Below are positions 27,254 to 35,312 of a DNA stretch of 64,000 nt, in pieces. The notes under the pieces are model-generated. The model worked only from the letters and a program-made list of their open reading frames with translations, was not told the origin of the DNA and ran no database searches. Origin of the DNA: Paenibacillus whitsoniae (lineage in GTDB: Bacteria; Bacillota; Bacilli; Paenibacillales; NBRC-103111). The stretch lies in contig NZ_RXHU01000022.1 of the NCBI RefSeq assembly GCF_003955665.1, positions 62,001-126,000 of the forward strand, read 5' to 3'. A program made the position numbers and the translations under genes. Position 1 is the first letter of the stretch, and each line of letters starts with the position of its first letter.

Positions 27254-27362
27254 TCGTGAACCCCTCCATTATGTTTACCATGTGACAATTCTTATAATTC
27301 CTACTTGTTTTGTATGAATTAGGTTATGCATTTAATTTAACATGGTGTTCCGAATCTGGATA

Positions 27363-27377
27363 ATAGAGTTTTTCTAT
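27363..27377. promoter_or_regulatory. LysR-type operator, second copy
   Basis: ATAGAGTTTTTCTAT is an ATAGA-N5-TCTAT palindrome 110-124 bases upstream of the importer operon and 22 bases below the LysR gene stop. It matches the site at 17045-17059 in spacing and in the extended minus-strand context ATAGAA-N4-TCTATT. A promoter of moderate quality (TTAAAT-17-TCATAC) may follow. Confidence 0.6.
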
Positions 27378-27398
27378 ACCCATATATAAAAATTAAAT

Positions 27399-28289
27399 TT
27401 ACCCGGAGATCGTTTGCGCAATGCCTCTGCACAGTTCCAAGGCTCGATTGAAGAATAACCCATTTTCCCCATTTAACGCGATCATGTTCGTCTGTAAAGA
27501 AATACCTTCAGTTTCGGGAAACGGAATGGGAAACAACTTCTTCTCCCTTACTTCCTGCTGTGCGCAGAGACTGGGCAGGAACGCGATCCCGACGCGCTGC
27601 AGAACCAGCTTCTTCGCCGTCTCGAGCGTATCTGTCTGATACTCGATGTTAGGAGGCTGGCTCATGCTGGCGAACAAGCGGTGGATTCGCATCCAATCCA
27701 GAGAGCCGCACTCAAAGAAAACCAGCGGATACTCACCAATCTCATCAATGGAAACCGTTTCTTTGCCGATAAAAGGATGACCTTCATACACATAGAGACG
27801 TATTGGGTCTTCATACGCAGTGGCCGACAGCAGATTGGGATGACTGATGTTGCGGACAAAGCCCACATCCAACTCGCGACCCAGCACTTTATTGATGATC
27901 TCCTCGGAAGGGGCTGTTGTCAGCTTATAATTCACGTCCGGGAATTTTTGCTTCAGCTCGGGAAGAATGTTTGGGATGATATAGTTGGAAACGGACACTG
28001 TACACCCTAATCGTAGCTCGTTCGGCAGCGTTCGCTTCTGTTTTAATTGAATTTTACTTTTCTGAAACGTCTGCAGGAGCTGCTGGGCATAAGGGAGAAA
28101 TTTCTTCCCGTCGTCGGTGAGCGAAATTTGCTTCCCGATCCGCTCAAACAAGCGGCAGTCTAACTCCCGCTCGAGTGACTGAATGCGGGCTGTCACGGAC
28201 GGCTGGGAGAGGAACAGCACATCGGCCGCCTTATTAAAGCTGCCATAATGAATGACATAAACGAATGCTTCGATGTTTTCAATATTCAA
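27399..28289 (-). CDS. LysR-type regulator (copy 1)
   Basis: A 296-residue LysR activator paralogous to the one at 17068. HTH region: AFVYVIHYGSFNKAADVLFL and SQPSVTARIQSLERELD. Effector domain: LRLGCTVSVSNYIIPNILPE, VGFVRNISHPNLLS and RVGIAFLPSLCAQQEV. Start: TTG at 28289 is preferred because GGAG lies 8 bases before it and because the paralogue begins at the same residue (MNI-x-NIEAF); the ATG six codons upstream has no binding site. It likely activates the amino-acid importer operon immediately downstream, via 27363-27377. B. subtilis YtlI, upstream of the ytm operon, has the same position. Confidence 0.9.
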   Translation of the reverse strand: MNIENIEAFVYVIHYGSFNKAADVLFLSQPSVTARIQSLERELDCRLFERIGKQISLTDDGKKFLPYAQQLLQTFQKSKIQLKQKRTLPNELRLGCTVSVSNYIIPNILPELKQKFPDVNYKLTTAPSEEIINKVLGRELDVGFVRNISHPNLLSATAYEDPIRLYVYEGHPFIGKETVSIDEIGEYPLVFFECGSLDWMRIHRLFASMSQPPNIEYQTDTLETAKKLVLQRVGIAFLPSLCAQQEVREKKLFPIPFPETEGISLQTNMIALNGENGLFFNRALELCRGIAQTISG

Positions 28290-28424
28290 TTTGAGCACTC
28301 CATTCATCGAATTGAATTAAACTTATTATTCCAATGAAATAACTTGGTTTTATGAAATTTAACTATAGATCAACACCCCAAAAAGTGTCAATAGACAAAG
28401 AGAAACGTACTTTGCGAAATGTTG

Positions 28425-28459
28425 AAAAAAGCCGCCAAATTGGCGGCTTGGCGGCTTTT
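28425..28459 (-). terminator. GC-rich terminator below the glucosidase operon
   Basis: AAAAGCCGCC pairs with GGCGGCTTTT (28427-28436 with 28450-28459); an inner GGCGGC offers an alternative pairing. On the minus strand it ends in six T. It lies downstream of the oligo-1,6-glucosidase gene, beyond an IS remnant. The rest of the 28290-28715 gap shows no intact gene. Confidence 0.65.
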
Positions 28460-28629
28460 CCTATACGGATATTTTCATCATATCATGGGCGCCAAGGTGA
28501 CCTTCGCCTTGATTGCCGCGTCGCACGCCGATACACTCCAGCATCCCTCAGCAAATTTCCAGAAAAAGCCCATGCTAAACAACTTAACAATTTTGTTGTG
28601 GTTTCTTTCAATAAAGTCATCAGGATACC

Positions 28630-28707
28630 GATCACGAGCGCATCAAGAAAAAGCTGAAAGGCATGAGCCCGGTACAGTACCGAACTCATGCCTCACAGGC
28701 TGCATGA
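28630..28707 (+). mobile_element. IS3-family transposase OrfB remnant (C-terminal end)
   Basis: The plus strand reads DHERIKKKLKGMSPVQYRTH followed by ASQAA and a stop at 28705-28707. This is the usual end of OrfB in IS3/IS150-type elements (pattern N-x-x-R-I-K-x-K-L-K-G-L/M-S-P-V-x-Y-R). Upstream of 28630 the frame no longer looks like transposase, so only about 26 codons remain. The adjoining inverted repeat (AGGCATGAG / CTCATGCCT) lies within the coding remnant. It marks an old insertion between the LysR gene and the glucosidase operon. Confidence 0.75.
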
Positions 28708-28715
28708 CATACAAC

Positions 28716-30398
28716 CTAACGCAGCTTGAATAACTGCGCTTCATAAGGGCGCAGCTCCAGACGCTGCAAATCCGTATGCTCCGCGGCACTATAGTTGCCA
28801 ATTAGCTGCTCAAAAGATGTATACGCAACTGTTGTCGGAAGCTCGAACGTGACCGTCGCCTCATAGAAATTCAAAACCACGAGCAGTCGCTCCTCACCTA
28901 ATGTCCTGGTATAAGCGTAAATGCGTTCATCTTGTTCCAGAAGCGCTTCATACTTGCCGTAGACAATGACGTCCTGCTGCTTGCGGATTTCGATGAGTCG
29001 GCGGTAATAATGGAACACGGAATCCGGGTCGCTCAGTGCCTCCGCCACATTGATCTCCTTGTAGTTCGGATTCACGGAAAGCCAAGGCGTTCCTGCTGTA
29101 AACCCGCCATGCGCAGTCGTATCCCACTGCATCGGAGTACGGGCATTATCTCTTCCTTTGCTGTAGATGGAAGCCATAATGTTCTCAACGCTATGTCCCG
29201 CTTCGCGGTATTCCTTGAACATATTGAGTGTCTCGATATCCCGGTACTGCGCAATAGACTCAAATCGAACGTTCGTCATCCCAAGCTCTTCGCCCTGATA
29301 AATATAAGGCGTCCCTTGGAGGGTATGCAGCAGCGTAGCCAGCATTTTCGCGGAAACCTTGCGGAATTCGCCATCATGACCAAACCGGGAAACCATGCGC
29401 GGCTGATCATGATTATTCAGATACAGACTGTTCCAGCCTTTGCCGTACATGTCGTTCTGCCATTTGCTCATAATGCGTTTAAAAGCTGACAGGGTCCATG
29501 GTTGAACATTCCATTTGCCGCCAGGACCGGAGTCGATGTCCATCAACTCGAACTGGAACACCATGCTTAGCTCGCCGCGATCCTCGCCTACATACTGAAT
29601 CGCATCCTCCGGCGTTACGCCGATCGTTTCCCCCACGGTCATAATATCGTACTTGGACAGCACTTCACGATTCATCTCCTGCAAGAACTCATGAATGCGC
29701 GGCCCGTTCATAAAATAGTCGCCGCCAAAGTTATATTGACCTTCGCCCGCGGCATCCGGCAGTCCTTCCACTTTGCTGATGAGGTTAATGACATCCATGC
29801 GGAAACCGTCAATGCCTTTATCCAGCCACCAGGTCATCATCTCATACACCTCGCGGCGAACTTTCTCATTTTCCCAGTTCAGATCCGGCTGTTTCTTGGA
29901 AAATAAATGCAGGAAATACTGGCCCGTCGTTTCATCGAGCTCCCAGGCCGGTCCGCTGAAGAAAGAAGACCAGTTATTCGGCTCCTTCCCATCCTTGCCA
30001 TCACGCCAAATATAATAATCCCGATAAGGATTGTCTTTGGACTTGCGGGACTCGGCAAACCACACATGCTCATCCGAGCTGTGGTTGACGACGAGATCCA
30101 TAATCAGCTTCATGCCGCGGCTATGCAAGCCCTCCAGCAACGCTTCCCAATCCGCAATCGTACCGAAGTCATCCATAATGCTTTGGTAATTGCTAATGTC
30201 ATAGCCATTATCATCATTCGGCGATTCGTAGACGGGGGATAGCCAAATGATGTCCACTCCGAGCGCCTTCAAGTAATCCAGCCGGGAAATGATTCCAGGA
30301 ATATCCCCGATGCCATCCCCGTTGCTGTCCTGGAAGCTGCGCGGGTAAATCTGGTACACGACGCTTTCTTTCCACCACGTTCTTTTCAAGTTGTTCAT
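28716..30398 (-). CDS. malL: Oligo-1,6-glucosidase / alpha-glucosidase (GH13)
   Basis: A 560-residue cytoplasmic GH13 enzyme that releases glucose from the non-reducing end of isomaltose-type oligosaccharides. Catalytic residues fit: nucleophile Asp202 (GFRMDVINL), acid/base Glu257 (TVGETIG) and Asp331 (NNHDQPRMVSRFG). The opening WWKESVVYQIYPRSFQDSNG and the late KGRDNARTPMQWD are typical of oligo-1,6-glucosidases, and length matches the family. No signal peptide. Trehalose-6-phosphate hydrolase is the main alternative, less likely because an ABC importer, not a PTS, is in the operon. It is the last gene, 43 bases after the second permease. Confidence 0.92.
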   Translation of the reverse strand: MNNLKRTWWKESVVYQIYPRSFQDSNGDGIGDIPGIISRLDYLKALGVDIIWLSPVYESPNDDNGYDISNYQSIMDDFGTIADWEALLEGLHSRGMKLIMDLVVNHSSDEHVWFAESRKSKDNPYRDYYIWRDGKDGKEPNNWSSFFSGPAWELDETTGQYFLHLFSKKQPDLNWENEKVRREVYEMMTWWLDKGIDGFRMDVINLISKVEGLPDAAGEGQYNFGGDYFMNGPRIHEFLQEMNREVLSKYDIMTVGETIGVTPEDAIQYVGEDRGELSMVFQFELMDIDSGPGGKWNVQPWTLSAFKRIMSKWQNDMYGKGWNSLYLNNHDQPRMVSRFGHDGEFRKVSAKMLATLLHTLQGTPYIYQGEELGMTNVRFESIAQYRDIETLNMFKEYREAGHSVENIMASIYSKGRDNARTPMQWDTTAHGGFTAGTPWLSVNPNYKEINVAEALSDPDSVFHYYRRLIEIRKQQDVIVYGKYEALLEQDERIYAYTRTLGEERLLVVLNFYEATVTFELPTTVAYTSFEQLIGNYSAAEHTDLQRLELRPYEAQLFKLR

Positions 30399-30441
30399 GA
30401 CGTGACTCCTATCCGTTTCTCTTTATCTATATCTCAATGAT

Positions 30442-31263
30442 TTACTTTACAGCGCCTTGCGTAATCCCATTAATAATCCATTTCTGGGCGATCAGATAGA
30501 CGATCACCATCGGAGCAAGCGCCAGCAGATACGAGGCAAAAGCTAAGTTAAAGTCCGTGCTGAATTGGCCTTGGAACACGTATTGCACCAGTGGCAGCGT
30601 ATACGATTCAGGTTTGCCCAGAATAATTAACGGCAGCATGAAGTCGTTCCACGTCGATAAGCAGCTCAGAATCGCGATCGTCGCGTTAATCGGGGCCAGC
30701 AGCGGAAAAATAATGCGCCAGAACGTGCCATAGGTCGAGGCACCGTCAACGGTAGCCGCTTCTTCCAATTCCATCGGAATCGTCCGAATATAGCCCACAT
30801 ACACAAAAATGTTAAAAGCAAGCCCATACACGATATACAGAATAATTAACCCGGGCATGTTATTCATATGCAAGTCCGTTGTCAGCTTGACGATCGGCAG
30901 CATAATGATCTGGAACGGAATGAACATCGCACTGATGAAATAAAAGTACAAGCCCTTATAAAACTTCTTGTTCATATTCCGCGCAATCGCATATGAGACG
31001 AGCGAATTCGTCAGAAGAATAAACCCGACGGAGCATAAGGTGATGATGAAACTGTTTCCGAATGCCGAAAAAAAGTTGGTCGCTTCAATCGCATTCGCGA
31101 AGTTCTCAACATGCAGTCCCGTTGGGAGCGAAAAGACGGACTGCGCCATTTCTTCCGGATTTTTGAGCGCGATGGCAACCGCCATATATAAAGGGAACAA
31201 AATCAGCAATGATCCCAGAGCAATCAAGACCGTGACGAACCAGTTCGTGGATTGTTTTGTCAT
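30442..31263 (-). CDS. Sugar ABC permease, MalG type
   Basis: A 273-residue permease with six helices and the MalG-type coupling loop EEAATVDGASTYGTFWRIIF near residue 165. The C-terminus ends with the usual QKWIINGITQGAVK. Its ATG overlaps the stop of the MalF-type gene by one base (TAATG). It pairs with that permease to import an alpha-glucoside for the adjacent glucosidase. No ATPase is encoded in this operon, so a shared MsmX-type ATPase elsewhere is expected. Confidence 0.92.
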   Translation of the reverse strand: MTKQSTNWFVTVLIALGSLLILFPLYMAVAIALKNPEEMAQSVFSLPTGLHVENFANAIEATNFFSAFGNSFIITLCSVGFILLTNSLVSYAIARNMNKKFYKGLYFYFISAMFIPFQIIMLPIVKLTTDLHMNNMPGLIILYIVYGLAFNIFVYVGYIRTIPMELEEAATVDGASTYGTFWRIIFPLLAPINATIAILSCLSTWNDFMLPLIILGKPESYTLPLVQYVFQGQFSTDFNLAFASYLLALAPMVIVYLIAQKWIINGITQGAVK

Positions 31264-32129
31264 TAGGCATCCATCTCCCGACTTTGTAAAAATTTAAGCT
31301 GCAGGACGGAGATAACCACAATGACGATAAAGTAAATAACGGCATTGGCCGATTGGTAGGCAAACTCGCCGCCTTGAAAGCCGCCTTGATAAATCAAGAA
31401 CGCAATGGACTGCGTCGCCCGGCCAGGTCCGCCTCCCGTTAGTGCTACGATCTGGTCAAAGACCATCAGAGAGCCTTTCATCGCCAGCACCATATTGATG
31501 GTAAAGAAGGAAGAGATGAGCGGAAACGTGATTTTCCAAAAGGTCTTCCATTTCCCCGCGCCATCCAGATTGGAGGCCTCGTAAATATCTTGGGGAATCG
31601 TTTGAAGACCGGATAAATAAAGAATCGTGTTAAAAGCAATGCCTTGCCATACCGCTACGATAACGATCCCGATCCAGGCCCATTGCTCATTGCCGAGAAT
31701 ATTCGTGGACAGAAACTCGCTTCCCAGCTTTTCTCCCCATTTGGGAATAATGTTGGCGAAGATATAGTTGAAAATGTACCCGACAATCAGAACACCTAGC
31801 ACGTTCGGGAGAAAATAAATGCCGCGGAAGAAATTGCGATATTTAATGCGCGAATTCAGACCCAGGGCAATCAGCAATGAGATGACGTTGATAAGGATCG
31901 TCACGACAATTGCATATTTAAATGTAAATAAATAAGAATGGATCACATTGTCATCTTGAAAGAGACCGATAAAGTTTTTGAACCCGACATAGTTGTAGCT
32001 GTCGCTGTACCCGTCCCAATTCGTGAAGGCGTAATAAATGCCCTCTAACGCCGGGAAGGTATGAAAAGCGAAAAATAAGAGCAACGCCGGTATCACCATC
32101 GTGGAAAACGCTGCTTTTTTTGAAATCAT
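31263..32129 (-). CDS. Sugar ABC permease, MalF type
   Basis: A 288-residue permease with six helices. It shows PALLLFFAFHTFPALEGIYY at the first helix and the coupling loop DIYEASNLDGAGKWKTFWKI, then ITFPLISSFFTINMVLAM. Start: two adjacent ATG codons (32132 and 32129) follow AAAGGAGG; the second is better spaced (6 bases) and is used here, though the first is possible. It lies 70 bases after the binding-protein gene. Confidence 0.9.
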   Translation of the reverse strand: MISKKAAFSTMVIPALLLFFAFHTFPALEGIYYAFTNWDGYSDSYNYVGFKNFIGLFQDDNVIHSYLFTFKYAIVVTILINVISLLIALGLNSRIKYRNFFRGIYFLPNVLGVLIVGYIFNYIFANIIPKWGEKLGSEFLSTNILGNEQWAWIGIVIVAVWQGIAFNTILYLSGLQTIPQDIYEASNLDGAGKWKTFWKITFPLISSFFTINMVLAMKGSLMVFDQIVALTGGGPGRATQSIAFLIYQGGFQGGEFAYQSANAVIYFIVIVVISVLQLKFLQSREMDA

Positions 32130-32199
32130 CATGATCCTCCTTTTATAAATAGGGAGAGAGCGCCTTGCGGCGCCCTTCAACGTCTATTGGCAGCGGTGC

Positions 32200-33468
32200 T
32201 TATTTACGGCTGGCAACCTTGTCCCACTCGGTATCAAGTTGTTTCACATAGGCGTTAACATCTTTTTTCTGCAGGTAGCTTTGGATAATCGTGTCGGCTT
32301 TCACTGCACTTGGAATGTAGTGGTCGGAGAAGTCGTCAATGGCGCCGCTGGCGAACGAAGCGTTAAGATCCTGTACGCTGGCATCGGTTTGATTCACGTT
32401 TTTAACGGCAGAGAACGCTTTTTGCTCATCGATATACGATTGAACATTCTCAGGCTGCAGCATGAACGCGATGAACTTCTTCGCTTCTTCGGCGTGCTTC
32501 GTATCTTTGGAAATCGTCAAAAGCGTATCTACGCCAGAAATGACTTTGTTCTTGGCCACATCGTTCGTCGCAGGGAATGGGAATACGCCCAGATCGATGC
32601 TTGGGTTTGCTTTTTTAATTTCCGGAATCGCCCATACGCCTTGCAGGTACATTGCGGACTCGCCTTTCGCGAAAGCGGTATTGCCATCGTTATAGCCTTT
32701 GCCCATCATATCTTTTTGTCCGAAATCCAGCAGCTTCAACTGCTTCTCAGCCACTTCTCTGAATGCGGGGCTATCGAATTTCACGGCATCTTTCGATCTT
32801 TGCTCATAGAAGTCAATGCCCACGATGTCAGTAGACAAGGAGTTAAACGGCACCATAACCGTCCAGGAGTCTTTAATCGTCAAATAAAATGGCGTTTTGC
32901 CGGCATCCTTCACTTTTTGCGCAGTGGCCGTCAATTCATCCCATGTTTTCGGAATACTGAGACCGAGATCTTTAAACACCGTCTTGTTGTAAATCACACC
33001 GCTCGCATTGGCTGTAAAAGGAATGGCATACAGCTGCTCGCTGCCCGTCAGCTTCTTCAGCATGTTGATGTAGGAAGGCTGGATGTTGGCATTCAGCGGG
33101 TCATTGGAAAAATCAGCGAATAGACCGCTTTTGGACAATTGCGCGAACGTATCCGTTGCGCCAAGCCCGATAATATCCGGTACGTCCTTCTTCGCTACGC
33201 GTGTTTTCAAAACCGTTTCCGCATCTGGCGGGTTCACTTGCGTTACGGTGATGTTCGGGTTCGCATCGTTAAATTTTTTGATCAAGGCATCGAAGGAGGC
33301 TTTAGCTTCCGCTTTATTCTGGAAAAACTCCAGCTTCACTTTTTCGCCTTTTGCCGCAGGAGCTGTCGTATTGGAAGCAGCTTCATTGTTTGTTTTTTCG
33401 TTTCCACATCCTGCAAGGACCGAAAGTGCAAGGACGCTGGTCATCATCACTGCCAAAGTTTTTTTCAT
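32200..33468 (-). CDS. Sugar ABC binding lipoprotein
   Basis: A 422-residue family-1 solute-binding lipoprotein. Lipobox SVLAGC with Cys at 21. Other marks are KLEFFQNKAEAKASFDALIK, ITVTQVNPPDAETVLKTRVA, GVIYNKTVFKDLGLSIPKTW and the ligand-loop region FAKGESAMYLQGVWAIPEI. Start: the ATG at 33468 has GGAGGG at 8 bases; a longer frame upstream is unsupported. It lies first after the LacI gene with two LacI operators in the gap. The likely ligand is an isomaltose- or maltose-type glucoside, judged from the glucosidase in the operon. Confidence 0.92.
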   Translation of the reverse strand: MKKTLAVMMTSVLALSVLAGCGNEKTNNEAASNTTAPAAKGEKVKLEFFQNKAEAKASFDALIKKFNDANPNITVTQVNPPDAETVLKTRVAKKDVPDIIGLGATDTFAQLSKSGLFADFSNDPLNANIQPSYINMLKKLTGSEQLYAIPFTANASGVIYNKTVFKDLGLSIPKTWDELTATAQKVKDAGKTPFYLTIKDSWTVMVPFNSLSTDIVGIDFYEQRSKDAVKFDSPAFREVAEKQLKLLDFGQKDMMGKGYNDGNTAFAKGESAMYLQGVWAIPEIKKANPSIDLGVFPFPATNDVAKNKVISGVDTLLTISKDTKHAEEAKKFIAFMLQPENVQSYIDEQKAFSAVKNVNQTDASVQDLNASFASGAIDDFSDHYIPSAVKADTIIQSYLQKKDVNAYVKQLDTEWDKVASRK

Positions 33469-33517
33469 TGAGAAAACCCTCCATGTTAGAAATGATAAGT
33501 GCACTCTAAATTAAACG

Positions 33518-33527
33518 TAAACGTTTA
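33518..33527. promoter_or_regulatory. LacI operator O1
   Basis: The palindrome TAAACGTTTA lies 50 bases upstream of the binding-protein start, inside the predicted leader or promoter end. It is the same core as at 33638 and 34729. LacI-family proteins bind such CG-centred palindromes. Confidence 0.7.
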
Positions 33528-33637
33528 ACTAACCATTTTAAAAAAATATGCCTATATTTTCTGCTATTCATCACCACCTACAAAGAGTAAGTCCTGTCTA
33601 TGATAAATATTTTTCACTAAAACAGCTAACATTAAGT

Positions 33638-33647
33638 TAAACGTTTA
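33638..33647. promoter_or_regulatory. LacI operator O2
   Basis: A second TAAACGTTTA, 120 bases upstream of O1 in the same intergenic gap. Two operators about 11-12 helical turns apart would allow repression by looping. Confidence 0.65.
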
Positions 33648-33674
33648 CTCTTCACTCGAAAAAAGAAGCCTTCT

Positions 33675-34685
33675 TCAAGGCTTGGATCGCACCGTTTGTC
33701 TTTCTACCAAATGATGACTTACAATGCTGCTCGACACTTGGGACCCCTTATCTTCGATCAAAGCGATTAATTTCTCCGACGCCATGCGGCCCATCAACGT
33801 CAAGGGCTGATGAATCGTGGTTAGCGGCGGATGAACCATTCTGGCAAACTTCAAATCGTCATAACCAATAATCGAAAGATCCTCAGGAATCTTGAGCCCC
33901 TGTTCCATCGCGTAGTTCATCGCACCAATCGCCATCTCGTCGCTTGCCGCGAACACGGCTGTGAAAGGCGGCGCTTCGGTCAACAGCTTCTGCATCGCCT
34001 TCCTGCTGCTCTCCAGTTCAAAGTCACCGATGGCGACACGCGATTCCATATATTCGATGCCATTGTCGGCTAGCGCCTGACGATACCCGTCCAAGCGCGG
34101 ATAACCTGCGATCTGATCCTTGAGCGAACCGCTGATCATCGCAATCTCGCGATGGCCTTTCTGAATCAGATAGTCCGTTGCCTGATAAGCGGCTTGCCGG
34201 TCGTCCACCTTCACATACGGGATCATATGCTTCTGTGACATCGTGTTAACCAGAATAACGGGAACCCGCATATCCTTGATGGCTTGAAAGTATTCATCCT
34301 TCAGCACTTCACTCGTGAAGACAATGCCATCCACCTGCTTCTCCCGTAAGACCTGCAAGTATTTCAAGGTGCGTTTGCCCTCTTCCGCCGTATTGCACAC
34401 AATGACGCTGAAGCCTCGTTCTTGGGCAATTTCTTCAATGCCGTGAAGAATATCCGACGAGAAGCTGCTGGACACATCCGGAAATAAAACGCCGATCGTC
34501 TGCGTTCGCTTGTTCACAAGCCCTCTGGCAATCGCGTTCGGTTGATAACCGAGCGCCTCCACTGCTTGCATAACGATTTGCTTGGTCTTATCCGAATAGC
34601 CATCGAGATTATGAAGCACGCGGGAAACCGTAGCGACCGAGACATTCGCTGCTTTGGCCACATCTTTGATTGTTGGAGGATTCAT
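33675..34685 (-). CDS. LacI-family repressor of the alpha-glucoside operon
   Basis: A 336-residue LacI/GalR regulator. The N-terminal HTH is TIKDVAKAANVSVATVSRVL with the hinge region YQPNAIARGLVNKRTQTIGV. The sugar-binding domain follows (LFPDVSSSFSSDILHGIEEI; VDGIVFTSEVL; AMISGSLKDQIAGYPRLDGY; FAASDEMAIGAMNYAMEQG). Start: the ATG at 34685 is 10 bases from AGGGG; an ATG three codons upstream is too close to it. Three TAAACGTTTA palindromes flank the gene, one over its own promoter, so it should repress itself and the transport operon until an oligosaccharide binds. Confidence 0.92.
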   Translation of the reverse strand: MNPPTIKDVAKAANVSVATVSRVLHNLDGYSDKTKQIVMQAVEALGYQPNAIARGLVNKRTQTIGVLFPDVSSSFSSDILHGIEEIAQERGFSVIVCNTAEEGKRTLKYLQVLREKQVDGIVFTSEVLKDEYFQAIKDMRVPVILVNTMSQKHMIPYVKVDDRQAAYQATDYLIQKGHREIAMISGSLKDQIAGYPRLDGYRQALADNGIEYMESRVAIGDFELESSRKAMQKLLTEAPPFTAVFAASDEMAIGAMNYAMEQGLKIPEDLSIIGYDDLKFARMVHPPLTTIHQPLTLMGRMASEKLIALIEDKGSQVSSSIVSHHLVERQTVRSKP

Positions 34686-34728
34686 ACCTTCCATTCCCCT
34701 ACTTTATCTAACATCATTTTGATTTACG

Positions 34729-34776
34729 TAAACGTTTAAGCAACCTTAGAATAGTCCTCTTTATAAAATTTGTCAA
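34729..34776 (-). promoter_or_regulatory. Promoter and operator of the lacI-type gene
   Basis: On the minus strand TTGACA (34771-34776) and TATTCT (34748-34753) are 17 bases apart. The operator TAAACGTTTA (34729-34738) begins 9 bases downstream of the -10, at the expected transcription start, which would give self-repression. Confidence 0.7.
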
Positions 34777-34830
34777 ATACTTTTTAAATCGCTTACAAAA
34801 ACTGCCTGTTGATTTCATGGCAAGCTAAAG

Positions 34831-34862
34831 AAGGCTGAACAGGAGCTCCCTTGTTCAACCTT
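34831..34862. terminator. Stem-loop after the small zinc-ribbon gene
   Basis: AAGGCTGAACA (34831-34841) pairs with TGTTCAACCTT (34852-34862) with one mismatch. The better T-tract (TTTTTATTT) is on the plus strand, but the minus-strand gene at 34882 is the one it follows, so it may act in both directions. Confidence 0.55.
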
Positions 34863-34881
34863 TTTATTTCACCGCTTCGCC

Positions 34882-35115
34882 TTAAGTCAAGCTCTTCATG
34901 CCTCGCAGCCATTCATAAAAACCATCATCAAAAAAAAGATCAGGAATATATGTCTGAGTATAATTGCAATTAGGGCAAAGAAGAACCAATCCTTGTTCAA
35001 GAACCTTAGGATATAATTTCTCGTGCTTACTGTTGTTTCCGCAAGTGAGGGATCGCACTCCCTCTGTCTGCTGGTAATCTTTAATACGCTGCTTGACGAC
35101 GTCCTCTTGGTTCAT
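34882..35115 (-). CDS. Small zinc-ribbon-like protein (77 residues)
   Basis: A 77-residue soluble protein starting at ATG 35115 with AAAGGGG at about 7 bases. Four likely metal ligands are visible: Cys and His in LTCGNNSKHEK and the pair in LLCPNCNYTQTYIPD, a short CxxC knuckle. The N-terminus is helical and charged (VKQRIKDYQQ). Similar short proteins with CGNNS and CPNC patterns occur in Bacillota, but I know of no assigned role. It is monocistronic, between the lacI and blaR-type genes. Confidence 0.7.
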   Translation of the reverse strand: MNQEDVVKQRIKDYQQTEGVRSLTCGNNSKHEKLYPKVLEQGLVLLCPNCNYTQTYIPDLFFDDGFYEWLRGMKSLT

Positions 35116-35267
35116 TATAATCCCCTTTATTCATTAAACTCAGAATGCTTCGCCCATCTTAACGAATTTAATTATACACGATGTACGAATTAACAACACA
35201 AAAAAATCTATGAATGAACGATTTGATACGAATGACAAAGTCGTCTGCATATTGTTGAATAGGAATT

Positions 35268-35300
35268 AAAAAACCACTCCCATCATGATAATGAGAGTGG
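35268..35300 (-). terminator. Intrinsic terminator after the BlaR-type gene
   Basis: On the minus strand CCACTCTCAT pairs with ATGGGAGTGG and is followed by TTTTTT. It lies 12 bases after the stop codon at 35313 and should end the blaI-blaR-type operon. Confidence 0.85.
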
Positions 35301-35312
35301 CGATCTATGAAC

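Noticed and set aside
27254..27398. SAM riboswitch or T-box in the leader of the sulfur operon
   Set aside because: The 145-base gap holds no S-box or T-box core sequence; the LysR palindrome is a better explanation of control.
28419..28733. 104-codon plus-strand frame in the gap
   Set aside because: Out of frame with the IS3 remnant, without a binding site; low protein-like quality.
28716..30398. Trehalose-6-phosphate hydrolase (treA)
   Set aside because: The ABC importer context and the oligo-1,6-glucosidase type C-terminal blocks fit better than a PTS-linked enzyme.
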